This document shows, piece by piece, positions 25,694-33,285 of a stretch of DNA of 64,000 nucleotides. The notes under the pieces are model-generated. The model had not been told where the DNA came from. It searched no databases and saw only the letters and a program-made list of their open reading frames with translations. Location of the stretch: assembly GCF_000368045.1 (NCBI RefSeq), contig NZ_KB849230.1:135124-199123 (forward strand), written 5' to 3'. The number at the start of each line of letters is the position of its first letter. Position 1 is the stretch's first letter. A program made the translations under genes and the position numbers. Source of the DNA: Acinetobacter johnsonii CIP 64.6 (GTDB taxonomy: Bacteria > Pseudomonadota > Gammaproteobacteria > Pseudomonadales > Moraxellaceae).

Positions 25694-27117
25694 GAAAAAT
25701 CTCCTACTGGATTGACAGAAGACATCACATACTTCATTAAACTTGACTCATACTCATGCTGAATTTTATTACGCCACTGTAAACGAGATTTGTAATTCAA
25801 ATATTGTAAAGTGGTGCTGATGTTGCGATGACCCATGCGAGCTTGCACATATTCGACAGCTGTCATCGCCGAGTGCCCTTCGGGCAGGTGTTGTAACTGA
25901 CTTTCAAGCAGGTTCATACCAAAACTGGCACGTAAATCATGGAATTTAAAACTTTGAAATTGCGGATCAATCAAGCGAATTTCAGGCAATAACACACCTT
26001 TTAAATAGCTGCGTACCGCTTCGCCTTCATAAAGCTTAAGCCTAGCCCCAAATGAGTCAGAAGCTTTAATCTTATCGGTCAGCTCTTGCTGTTCTGCTTT
26101 GCTGGTATAAAAAGGTGTACCAAGCTTGGTGAGAAATACATAATTTTCATCCGAGTCAGCATAGTTTGACTTCTGTCTACGCTGTTGAGCTTGCTCACTA
26201 TTGATATAAATTTTAAGATCTAGCGCCAACCAATGCGGAATTAGCAGCGTCATTGGCTTTTGAAATTTAGTGTCCACACCTGTCCCAGCCCCAACAGGCA
26301 GACGAATAAAGCCATGATTATCAGACTCTCGGTTGAATAAGCACTTGATTCGTAAAGTACAAATTGTTTGCAGGCGAGCACCCGTGAACAATGCAAGATA
26401 GAACATCAACTGATATTCAAGTGATGATTTTTGCAGTGCTTTTAATACAACAGCTTGCTCTTCAACAGTAAGTGGGCTTAATTCACCACCATCTAAAATC
26501 GCTTCAGAGTTTTGGGCTTTAGCAGGAACATGAATTGCAAGATCATGTGACTTAATTGCCATTTTTCGACGTGCGCCAAACTCATTATCCACGGCAATAT
26601 ATTTATAGACATCCTGAAATGGAAGTCCATAACGTTGATGGTCAACTAAGTCTTCCGTTACAAGAAATCGATAAAAGTTCACCACTGCATTAATTCGACC
26701 ACGTGCAGAACTGGCTGAAATTAGACCTGCATTTGCCTGCTCAATAAGACGAGTACGATATTTAAAAATCGCATTTAACTGTTTTAGTTTATGAAATTTC
26801 AAACAGTCCAGCTGCTCATCTTCTAAAAAGCGCTGAAAATCAACAAGCTGATGAGCAATAGATGCAAATGTTTTAAAATCATACTGTATTGTTTGCTCAA
26901 GTTTTTTCAGCAAATACAGATTAAAAATTTCAGAAGGGTTGCCATCTCCCTGGATAATCACAGGGAATTCGAGATACGCATCACCATGTTTTTCGAACGC
27001 TGCATCATTTAAACGATCAGCTGCCTTTCTCAACGTCGATAACTGAAATTTTTTAATGGTCACAACTTTGGCTTTTGATTGGTAGCGTGACTGACCATTT
27101 TTAAGTTTAGTGCTCAT
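25690..27117 (-). CDS. Tyrosine recombinase 1 of the operon
   Basis: Site-specific recombinase of 475 residues. The full catalytic set is visible: Arg248 in LFTGARLQTICTLRI, His393-x-x-Arg396 in FHDLRASFG, His430 in RMGHRNISTTLQYL, and the probable nucleophile Tyr439. The N-terminal half contains a core-binding-like helical region (about 60-155) with SSARGRINAVVNFYRFL. It is first in the operon and overlaps gene 2 by ATGA. It most likely performs strand cleavage during integration into pilA. It may equal TnpA of Tn554-like elements or GmtY of gamma-mobile-trio islands; a profile search would decide. Confidence 0.88.
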   Translation of the reverse strand: MSTKLKNGQSRYQSKAKVVTIKKFQLSTLRKAADRLNDAAFEKHGDAYLEFPVIIQGDGNPSEIFNLYLLKKLEQTIQYDFKTFASIAHQLVDFQRFLEDEQLDCLKFHKLKQLNAIFKYRTRLIEQANAGLISASSARGRINAVVNFYRFLVTEDLVDHQRYGLPFQDVYKYIAVDNEFGARRKMAIKSHDLAIHVPAKAQNSEAILDGGELSPLTVEEQAVVLKALQKSSLEYQLMFYLALFTGARLQTICTLRIKCLFNRESDNHGFIRLPVGAGTGVDTKFQKPMTLLIPHWLALDLKIYINSEQAQQRRQKSNYADSDENYVFLTKLGTPFYTSKAEQQELTDKIKASDSFGARLKLYEGEAVRSYLKGVLLPEIRLIDPQFQSFKFHDLRASFGMNLLESQLQHLPEGHSAMTAVEYVQARMGHRNISTTLQYLNYKSRLQWRNKIQHEYESSLMKYVMSSVNPVGDFS

Positions 27118-27282
27118 TTTGAGCCTCCTGTTTATTAAAAACAGGCAAAAAGTGATCTTGAGATAGGATTGACAAAAATGTCCCTATTCATCAAAATACA
27201 AATGTCTGATCAGCAATGAAGACATCCATAAAAGCTCATGGTTACGACATGGGCTTTTATACTTTTTGCCGAATGAAAATAA

Positions 27283-27432
27283 TTACTTTTTTGTCAATTC
27301 ACTCTGTTCCTCCTTTCTTAATCGTTCCAATTCTGTAATAAAAAAAGCATTCATTGACTGATGTCTTTTCTTTGCCGTTTGTTTGGCCCAAGAAACTAAA
27401 TCTGTGGGTAAGCGAAGATTTGTTTGTTTCAT
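27283..27432 (-). CDS. Arc-like ribbon-helix-helix protein
   Basis: Protein of 49 residues from ATG 27432 (MKQTNLRLPTDLVSWAKQTAKKRHQSMNAFFITELERL). The beta-strand QTNLRLP and the two helices match Arc/MetJ repressors. Seventeen in-frame upstream codons run through the operator palindrome and are not used. It is divergent from a second RHH-containing gene, with palindromes between them that it probably binds. It may regulate the element or be an antitoxin remnant; no adjacent toxin is evident. Confidence 0.75.
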   Translation of the reverse strand: MKQTNLRLPTDLVSWAKQTAKKRHQSMNAFFITELERLRKEEQSELTKK

Positions 27433-27448
27433 ATGCAATAAACTACTT

Positions 27449-27516
27449 GTTAGCATATTGCTAACATAGCAATATGCTAACACTTATGTCAATTTTTTTT
27501 TTATAGCATAATGCTA
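27449..27516. promoter_or_regulatory. Palindromic operators between divergent RHH genes
   Basis: GTTAGCATATTGCT (27449-27462) and its exact reverse complement (27468-27481) form a 14-bp inverted repeat; each arm contains a TAGCA-nnn-TGCTA unit. A third unit, TAGCATAATGCTA, lies at 27504-27516. Repeated short palindromes are typical of cooperative RHH binding. Confidence 0.75.
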
Positions 27517-27546
27517 GTACTAAAATTTCTAGTATTCATGGAATGT

Positions 27547-28545
27547 ATGGGTAAAAAAGACATTCAATTTAACCTTCGAATTCCAGAAGAGTTAAAAAAT
27601 AAAGTGGATGATGCTGCGAAAGCCAATCAACGTTCCATCAATGCTGAAGCAACTTCTCGGCTTTATGATTCATTCGTCATGAATGATAATATCCAAGTTG
27701 AAGCGGCAAAAATCGTTGAAAAATTTTTACGATCACACTCTCCTACAGAACGGAAAAAAGTAGTAGCTAAACGTTTAAATTTCGTATTAAGCGAATTAAA
27801 AAAAATTTATCATTTTAGAGAATTTACAATTGCTGAATTAGCTTTTGAGATACGTGAAGATACGGCTGATGAAGCTGAAGCATGGTTTAGGGCAGAATTA
27901 GAACCTACATTTGGACAACTGGAAAAAATAGCGCAACATACTTCAGTAAATCCAAACTGGTTACTCTTTGGTAAACAGACTCCATATGATATTCAACATA
28001 CACGTTTGAATGAGTATTTAGAAAAAGATATAAAGCTGCTCTTAGGTTCAAATCCTAATAATGAATATTTAAATAACTCAAGGGTGAAAGAAATAAAGTT
28101 TATTCGAGAACTGTCAGAAACGGGGCAATTAATTATTCTTAAAATCTATGAAAATTATGCAGTTGAAACTTTTTCACCTCCATACCATATTAGCAATGTA
28201 AATGGTGATGGTGGATATAGATCATTGTTATATTTTTGCTTATTGACCAAAGTGTTACTGCGATATTACCACCCCAATGTATCTATACATAGCCACCTTC
28301 TTCCAGAAGAGCAGTTTAAACTTATTTTGACTGGAACAGTTCATCCCTTAACAATTGTAGAAAAATTACATCATATTCCTTGGATTGATGATTTAGCAGA
28401 TAAACTTCCTGACGGAATTTTAGACTATTGGAATGGTTTTGATGTATTAAGAGCAAGAATAATTCAAGATTTTGCTAAAGAGAAATACATTCAGACGATT
28501 TGGAATGATCCTGAATTGCATCTAAAGCATCCTATTCAGCTTTAA
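27547..28545 (+). CDS. RHH domain fused to a helical/HTH-like regulator
   Basis: Protein of 332 residues from ATG 27547 (GGA 6 bases upstream); earlier ATGs at 27538 and 27511 are in frame. Residues 1-40 (KKDIQFNLRIPEELKNKVDDAAKANQRS...) form an Arc-type ribbon-helix-helix. The next region includes FTIAELAFEIREDT and a segment ending NPNWLLFGKQTP, which resembles phage-repressor-type HTH proteins. The remaining 200 residues are mostly helical and unknown to me. It is divergent from the 49-residue RHH gene across shared palindromes. It is a candidate master regulator of the element. Confidence 0.72.
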   Translation: MGKKDIQFNLRIPEELKNKVDDAAKANQRSINAEATSRLYDSFVMNDNIQVEAAKIVEKFLRSHSPTERKKVVAKRLNFVLSELKKIYHFREFTIAELAFEIREDTADEAEAWFRAELEPTFGQLEKIAQHTSVNPNWLLFGKQTPYDIQHTRLNEYLEKDIKLLLGSNPNNEYLNNSRVKEIKFIRELSETGQLIILKIYENYAVETFSPPYHISNVNGDGGYRSLLYFCLLTKVLLRYYHPNVSIHSHLLPEEQFKLILTGTVHPLTIVEKLHHIPWIDDLADKLPDGILDYWNGFDVLRARIIQDFAKEKYIQTIWNDPELHLKHPIQL

Positions 28546-28560
28546 AATAGCGATGGCGTA

Positions 28561-28791
28561 TTACTGAATGTCATTCCTTTTTTCAGGTTCATTACTATAT
28601 TCAAACAAGTCCTGCATATTACAATTAAAATATTTACACAAGGTATCTGCAACCGAAAGTTCAATTCGAATCGCACGATCATAATACAAATTCGTCAAGG
28701 TATTACGGTTAATACTAGTGGCATGCGCCACATCACTTAGCTTCAAAATTTTGCGTTCGCCCATCAGAGCGGATAATCTACATCTAATCAT
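28561..28791 (-). CDS. XRE-family HTH regulator
   Basis: Protein of 76 residues, nearly all one Cro/CI-type helix-turn-helix (LSDVAHATSINRNTLTNLYYDRAIRIELSVADTLCKYFNCNMQDLFEY). This is a common family of small phage and island repressors. It is convergent with the RHH-fusion gene. Repeated motifs upstream (28825-28888) are likely its operators. It may also control the divergent small gene at 28954. Confidence 0.85.
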   Translation of the reverse strand: MIRCRLSALMGERKILKLSDVAHATSINRNTLTNLYYDRAIRIELSVADTLCKYFNCNMQDLFEYSNEPEKRNDIQ

Positions 28792-28824
28792 AACAACTCA
28801 CAAAACAACATTTAAACCCATAGC

Positions 28825-28888
28825 AGGTTATTTTAACTTGATACAAAGTTCTATCTATGCTAATTTCAACCTGCAACAGGTTATTTTA
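28825..28888. promoter_or_regulatory. Repeated operator-like motifs upstream of the XRE gene
   Basis: AGGTTATTTTA occurs twice (28825-28835 and 28878-28888). The second is part of the 15-base palindrome AACCTGCAACAGGTT (28868-28882). Their position between divergent genes suggests autoregulation by the XRE protein. Confidence 0.6.
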
Positions 28889-28953
28889 CATATCAAAGAA
28901 GCAAATTAACCTTCTTAAATATCATTATATATTGTTTCAAAGGAGTTTTAGCG

Positions 28954-29220
28954 ATGAATAACTACTTTTCCCCAAAATTATCTGTTTCAGAAGAAGTCCG
29001 TTCGACTGCCGTTGCACTCATCAAAGAGTTTAATATTGACCGGACATTTGATTTAGCTTTGTTTCTAAATGTAAACCCCAATTTAAATGATCAAGATGCC
29101 GTTTTAGCTTGGGTTAATAATTTTTCGAAAATTCAACATGATCTTAACGATTTCAACCAAGTTCGTCGCCACTTCATGAAAAATTTTCCTAAAATCATGT
29201 TTACAAACTTTAGTGAATAA
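28954..29220 (+). CDS. Small hypothetical protein
   Basis: Protein of 88 residues with a strong ribosome binding site (AAAGGAG, 8 bases upstream of the ATG). It is predicted helical, without signal peptide or membrane segment, and includes SVSEEVRSTAVALIKEFNIDR and FSKIQHDLNDFNQVRRHFMKNFPKI. I recognise no family. It is divergent from the XRE gene, with shared operator-like repeats between them, so it is probably controlled by that regulator. Length and mostly helical content would suit an element regulator, but that is speculation. Confidence 0.65.
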   Translation: MNNYFSPKLSVSEEVRSTAVALIKEFNIDRTFDLALFLNVNPNLNDQDAVLAWVNNFSKIQHDLNDFNQVRRHFMKNFPKIMFTNFSE

Positions 29221-29343
29221 AACAAACAAAGGGAGATATAAATATCTCCTTTAATTTTTTACATCAATCTACTTCAGAATGAGACAATGCTCTTATGGTA
29301 ATCTCAACTAAAAGTGAAACTTAATTTAATTGATTTTAAAAAT

Positions 29344-29968
29344 ATGGAATCATCTATAGAAACAGGTCATGTTGAGCCATCAGTCATTGCTTTTGACGTA
29401 TTTGGTACACTTATAAAATAGGAGAAAGACGTTTCCCATATAGAAAATTAATGAAATAGCTGAAAGAAAATGGGTGACAACCAAAACCTGATGATGCTAA
29501 ATTTATTATATCCCGCAATTTAAATTTGGTAGAACGTGTAAAGCTATTAGCAGCAAATATTCCAGACCAGTTTCTGCAAGAACTTGAACATGATTTAAAT
29601 GAAGAATTACGGTCTATTGCACTATATGAAGATACCTTAACTACTTTGGAAGAATTAAAAAAAATTGGGGATTAAATTGGGATTATGCTAAAATTTAGCT
29701 ATGCCATATGGAAAATTTTTTTCTTCATTATTACCTCCCCTTGATACTTATGCTTGGAGTTATGAAGTTGGTGTAATTAAACCTGGACCGAAAATCTATC
29801 AATCGCTAATTGACCAACTACGTTGCCAAACTTCAGAAGTTTTATTTATTGGGGACACAGCTCTTGGCTGATTTTACAGGGACAACAGCATTTGGCATGT
29901 CTGCTAGATTGATAGATCGTAAAAATGGTCAAAAATTGGCAGATATTTTAGTGGATATTATTGGCTGA
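29344..29968 (+). pseudogene. Decayed HAD-superfamily hydrolase gene
   Basis: Fragments of a haloacid-dehalogenase-type phosphatase appear across frames: the motif I region VIAFDVFGTLIK, then YEDTLTTLEELKK, SYEVGVIKPGPKIYQSLIDQL and the motif IV region EVLFIGDTALG. Stops interrupt it after FGTLIK and after DTALG, and at least two frame changes are needed. The final stop is at 29966-29968. It is non-functional cargo. Confidence 0.8.
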
Positions 29969-30035
29969 CAAGTATTTGCTCTCAGGACTGAGAAAAAATT
30001 ATTTTTAAAAATATATGTAAGTTCAATCACTAAAA

Positions 30036-30554
30036 TTAGTCTCCTTTCTTTAGTTTTTCTATATAAGCCTCGCATTGAGGAGGCAAACCAAGATTATATT
30101 TTAAAGCGATATCTACTCTAGCTGTCACATACTCGATATTTTGAATTTCACGCTGCTGAGCAAAAATTTGAATCGCAGGATGTAACTGTTCTGAGCAACT
30201 CGCATCATTACTAAAGTATTTTAGTATCTTGGTTTCATAAAAATAAATAGCAGCAAACAATCGACCATCTTCAAAAATAATCGCTGATGAAGCATCTAAA
30301 CTGGATGCAGACCGACCTTCATAGTACAAAGCCTCATCTGTTTTCAACAAATAAGGCGCTGAGTAATGCTCAAAATGAGATTGAAATTTTTGATAATCAT
30401 GCTTTAACAGCTTTTGAAGTTCTGTTTGAATTTTTTGATTTGAAGCAATTTGCGTAATTGATGAAATATCTGAATATTGATCTAAGTCTAACGCTTGTGC
30501 ATGAATCAATGTAGGAAGAAACAAAAGAAGAGCAAAGGAATATTTCTGCTTCAT
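30036..30554 (-). CDS. Hypothetical secreted protein at the element's right end
   Basis: Protein of 172 residues with a clear signal peptide (MKQKYSFALLLFLPTLIHAQA) and probable cleavage after the Ala-containing motif. The mature part has ELQKLLKHDYQKFQSHFEHY, an AIIFEDGRLFAAIYFY strand pair, and two cysteines (ASCSEQ, PPQCEAY) that may form a disulfide. I recognise no family. It is only 86 bases inside the right boundary and on the same strand as the captured pilA sigma-54 promoter, so that promoter could transcribe it. Confidence 0.72.
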   Translation of the reverse strand: MKQKYSFALLLFLPTLIHAQALDLDQYSDISSITQIASNQKIQTELQKLLKHDYQKFQSHFEHYSAPYLLKTDEALYYEGRSASSLDASSAIIFEDGRLFAAIYFYETKILKYFSNDASCSEQLHPAIQIFAQQREIQNIEYVTARVDIALKYNLGLPPQCEAYIEKLKKGD

Positions 30555-30584
30555 AGCGGGAACGAGTCTGTCGTTTATTCGATG

Positions 30585-30640
30585 ATGTCCATATGAGCTT
30601 ACTTATGGAATGTTCATTTTATATGGACACTTATGGAGTA
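30585..30640. repeat. Right terminal region of the element
   Basis: ACTTATGG occurs at 30601-30608 and 30629-30636, the inverse of the left-end CCATAAGT. ATGTCCATAT (30585-30594) and ATATGGACA (30621-30629) repeat the GTCCATAT motif found at the left end. The last four bases before host sequence are AGTA. Confidence 0.6.
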
Positions 30641-30675
30641 TCAATAAGAGTAAAACCCTTTTGTATAGATTTCAT
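30641..30675 (-). pseudogene. pilA: Major pilin pilA, 5' part (leader and first residues)
   Basis: From ATG 30675, with GGAG upstream, the bases encode MKSIQKGFTLI plus the first two bases of the Glu5 codon. Insertion then replaces the continuation, so the present frame reads MKSIQKGFTLIDTP and stops. The prepilin leader and cleavage glycine are intact. The promoter upstream is also intact. The remainder of the gene is at 18863-19289. Confidence 0.92.
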
Positions 30676-30744
30676 AACATTCTCCACAAATGTTTATTGT
30701 TTATTTATAAGCTTTATAAACTTATTTAGCTTATTTTATGTATA

Positions 30745-30758
30745 GCACTAAATATGCC
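30745..30758 (-). promoter_or_regulatory. Sigma-54 promoter of the original pilA
   Basis: Read on the minus strand, TGGCATATTTAGTGCT has GG and GC separated by ten bases and ends about 70 bases before the pilA ATG. This is the -24/-12 pattern expected for PilR/RpoN-controlled pilin genes. It now reads into the element. Confidence 0.8.
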
Positions 30759-30851
30759 AAGAGTGATTATAATAAAATTAACAGAAAAAACAGCACTTTA
30801 AAAAAATAAAATTGTTACAGTGTGGTTTTAATGTTTTTTTTGGTAAAAAAA

Positions 30852-30866
30852 TGACATTTTTTGTCA
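30852..30866. promoter_or_regulatory. Dyad upstream of pilA, PilR-site-like
   Basis: TGACATTTTTTGTCA differs by one base from the dyad upstream of the element-borne pilin and lies at nearly the same distance from the start codon. It is a likely activator site for both pilin genes. Confidence 0.5.
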
Positions 30867-30881
30867 CTTAAACACTATTTT

Positions 30882-31442
30882 CTAGCCCAATATAATCGGG
30901 TCATTACTCAATTCATTCTGCCGATCTGTTGTGGCATGTGCATAAAACTCAATTAATACCTCTCCAATACTTTCCACACCCTTTATAACGGCTACTTTAT
31001 AGTGCTGTGCTGCCAGTTGTTGAATGATATTCTGACAAATTTGATCCCAAACCACTTGTTCGGTCGCTTTTTGAATTCCGCGATCAATCACAATTTCAAC
31101 TTTTTGTTCACATAAATTTAGATATAACAGCACCCCACTATTCAACTCTGTATCCCATACACCAAGTTCAGCAAAGAGCTGTTTCGCACGCCCACGAGTA
31201 TCTAAATAATAGGCTTCTCGTGCAGGCATATGCCCTTCGATCACTACCTGAATTTCACCAACATGACCCTGTTCAGCAGCAGCTACCGATTGTGCAATCG
31301 CATGTTGATCTTGCTGATTAAAGAAACGTTTACTCGCTGGCATATGTAATAAATGCTTTAGCCAACGTTTAAAACTAGGTTGTACGACTTCATCTAGCTT
31401 TGGTTTGGTGACGATTTCCGTCGTTTCAGTTGTTGTTACCAT
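30882..31442 (-). CDS. TPM-domain protein
   Basis: Protein of 186 residues with the TPM phosphatase-like fold: QQDQHAIAQSVAAAEQGHVGEIQVVIEGHMPAREAYYLDTRGRAKQLFAELGVWDTELNSGVLLYLNLCEQKVEIVIDRGI. There is no signal peptide. Third gene of a lemA-TPM-TPM set, it overlaps the second by 7 bases. LemA/TPM pairs are widespread and linked to envelope stress, but their function is unsettled. Before the element inserted it was the upstream neighbour of pilA. Confidence 0.85.
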   Translation of the reverse strand: MVTTTETTEIVTKPKLDEVVQPSFKRWLKHLLHMPASKRFFNQQDQHAIAQSVAAAEQGHVGEIQVVIEGHMPAREAYYLDTRGRAKQLFAELGVWDTELNSGVLLYLNLCEQKVEIVIDRGIQKATEQVVWDQICQNIIQQLAAQHYKVAVIKGVESIGEVLIEFYAHATTDRQNELSNDPIILG

Positions 31443-32509
31443 GACCCTGATGCTCCTCCACCGCCGAAGCCGCCGCCTCCGCCACTATATCCACCTCCAC
31501 CAAAACCGCCGCCGCCACGACCTCCACGTCCACCTCCCCCACCTGAGGAGAGAAAAAGCTGAAATATCGTTTGGGCTAAAGTCGTGATGAGTAAAAAGAA
31601 AATACCGCCACCAATCAGTAAACTGGTGACTAAACCAGCTCCATTGACCAAGCCTGCCACGGTTCCAGCAACTGCAGCCGTCGAGGCACTTAAACGCTTC
31701 CCCACCACAAATGAGCCAATTGCGCCAGCAATTAAAATAAATATAGCAGTACTAAACGTTTTACTTTTGGCTTCCTGCTCTCGAATAGCTTGGTCTTGGC
31801 GTTCTTCTAGTTGTTGCGCCGCTTGGGCTGCAACTTCAGGATCAAGATTTAAAATCCGTTCAATTTCAGCAAGCCCCGCATTGATCCCTTGAGCATACTG
31901 AGCTTGCTTAAAATACGGTGTGATTTGTTGGTTAATAATGCGATTCGCAATGATGTCCGGAATAACTCCTTCCAAACCATAACCCGTAAGAATCTGCATA
32001 CGCCGGTCATTAACGGCAATTGCTATCAGCAAACCGTTGTCCTGCTTTGCTGAACCGAGCTGCCATTGGTCTGCAATACGCATGGCAAAACCAAAAATAT
32101 CCTCTTGACCTGTAGTCGGGACAATCACCACGCCTATTTGGGCTTTTCCTGTGTCATGCAAGGCACGGATTTTTTGGCCAATGGCTTGCTTATCTTCAGC
32201 ACTTAAAATATGTGCTTGATCAATCACGGGTTCATTTAAGGTTGGTAACACCCGTATCGATTCACCTTCTGCCATATCATTGGCAACGGGTGGTTGTGAC
32301 ACGGCATCAGTATTTGTCGAGCTTACATTATTGGAACTCTCCGCTTGCTGACCTTGAATAATTTTTCCAGCGATAACTGTTTCAGCACCACCATCTGTTG
32401 CTGTAGCAACCTCTGCCCATGTTAAAGAACTTAGACACAGCAGTCCTGATAAAATGAATGCAAGCACCCATTTATACGAAAACCGTAAGAACTGCTGCTG
32501 TACTATCAT
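31436..32509 (-). CDS. YgcG-type TPM-domain membrane protein
   Basis: Protein of 357 residues: signal peptide (about 1-32), a periplasmic TPM domain (about 90-210, with DQAHILSAEDKQAIGQKIRALHDTGKAQIGVVIV and QILTGYGLEGVIPD), transmembrane helices near residues 250-320, and a Gly-rich tail of GGGGFGGGGYSGG type ending in SGSW. This architecture is standard for YgcG/TPM partners of LemA. It follows lemA by 37 bases. Confidence 0.9.
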   Translation of the reverse strand: MIVQQQFLRFSYKWVLAFILSGLLCLSSLTWAEVATATDGGAETVIAGKIIQGQQAESSNNVSSTNTDAVSQPPVANDMAEGESIRVLPTLNEPVIDQAHILSAEDKQAIGQKIRALHDTGKAQIGVVIVPTTGQEDIFGFAMRIADQWQLGSAKQDNGLLIAIAVNDRRMQILTGYGLEGVIPDIIANRIINQQITPYFKQAQYAQGINAGLAEIERILNLDPEVAAQAAQQLEERQDQAIREQEAKSKTFSTAIFILIAGAIGSFVVGKRLSASTAAVAGTVAGLVNGAGLVTSLLIGGGIFFLLITTLAQTIFQLFLSSGGGGGRGGRGGGGFGGGGYSGGGGGFGGGGASGSW

Positions 32510-32546
32510 TCATTCACCCTATGGTTGCGATTACTTTAAGTCACAG

Positions 32547-33137
32547 CTAGTTAAATGACACCGTTGGTGCTTTTTGCGCGCTTTGCTCTGCACTAAAATT
32601 TGGTTTGGTGTCCATCCCAATCACCTTGGCAGTCATGACTTGTGGGAACTGGCGTGAATAGGAGTTAAAGTCTTGCACCGTAGTAATATAGCGATTACGC
32701 GCCACAGCAATGCGGTTTTCGGTGCCTTCGAGTTGGACCTGTAAATCACGAAATTGCTCATTGGCTTTTAAGTCTGGATAGTTTTCTGAGACCGCAATTA
32801 AACGCGACAATGCACCCGTCATTTGCGCCTGCGCGTCTTGATATTTTTGGAATAATGCAGGGTCTTCTAATACTTTTTTATCGACTTTTAAACCTGCCAC
32901 ATTGGCACGTGCCTGCGTAACTTCGGTCAGGACTTGCTCTTCATGTTTAGCATAGCCCTTCACCACATTCACCAAGTTTGGCACCAAATCTGCACGGCGT
33001 TGATATTGGTTTTGTACTTCCGACCACGCAGCTGTAACTGCCTCATCTTTGACCTGCAAGGTATTATAACCACAGCCCGATAGGGTTAAGGTGCTCGCAA
33101 GGGCAACAACGACAGCAGTTTTTTTCATAAAATTCAT
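32547..33137 (-). CDS. lemA: LemA family lipoprotein
   Basis: Protein of 196 residues with an N-terminal lipobox (LTLSGC, Cys22) followed by the LemA coiled-coil domain: EAVTAAWSEVQNQYQRRADLVPNLVNVVKGYAKHEEQVLTEVTQARANV, then LKANEQFRDLQVQLEGTENRIAVARNRY. It is probably anchored to a membrane by lipid. It is first in the lemA-TPM-TPM operon, and AGAGGA precedes ATG 33137. Confidence 0.92.
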   Translation of the reverse strand: MNFMKKTAVVVALASTLTLSGCGYNTLQVKDEAVTAAWSEVQNQYQRRADLVPNLVNVVKGYAKHEEQVLTEVTQARANVAGLKVDKKVLEDPALFQKYQDAQAQMTGALSRLIAVSENYPDLKANEQFRDLQVQLEGTENRIAVARNRYITTVQDFNSYSRQFPQVMTAKVIGMDTKPNFSAEQSAQKAPTVSFN

Positions 33138-33237
33138 TCAGCTATCCTCTTTCTTTTGTATTTATTGCAATAACCTGATTGTAAACACATTTGATTATCC
33201 TTTTGTTGCTTTTAGTTAAAGTAGCTAAAAATGAAAG

Positions 33238-33262
33238 AACCGAGCGATTTTCACTCGGTTTT
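33238..33262 (-). terminator. Probable terminator after the metal-dependent hydrolase gene
   Basis: Stem AACCGAG/CTCGGTT with a nine-base loop and T-rich flanks on both strands, between the stop at 33286 and the lemA promoter region. Confidence 0.6.
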
Positions 33263-33285
33263 GATTATTTATTTTTATACTTAAA

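Larger units (their letters stand above)
19290..30640. mobile_element. Tyrosine-recombinase element inserted in pilA, carrying its own pilin
   Basis: An 11,351-bp insertion. The host pilA sequence CTTATTGA stops at 30641 and resumes as ATTAATG at 19289, with nothing lost or duplicated. Contents on the minus strand are a recombinase operon (27117 to 21339), an RHH gene, an XRE gene and a secreted-protein gene. On the plus strand are a complete pilin gene, an RHH-fused regulator, a small unknown gene and decayed genes. Insertion without target duplication and several adjacent tyrosine recombinases recall Tn554-like, recombinase-in-trio and gamma-mobile-trio elements. The 475/645/685-residue sizes fit Tn554-like tnpA/tnpB plus a third protein better than classical trios. 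The exact class needs profile searches. Confidence 0.92.

Noticed and set aside
31442..31560. Tandem repeat or microsatellite
   Set aside because: The GGC-rich repetition encodes the Gly-rich tail normal for YgcG/TPM proteins.
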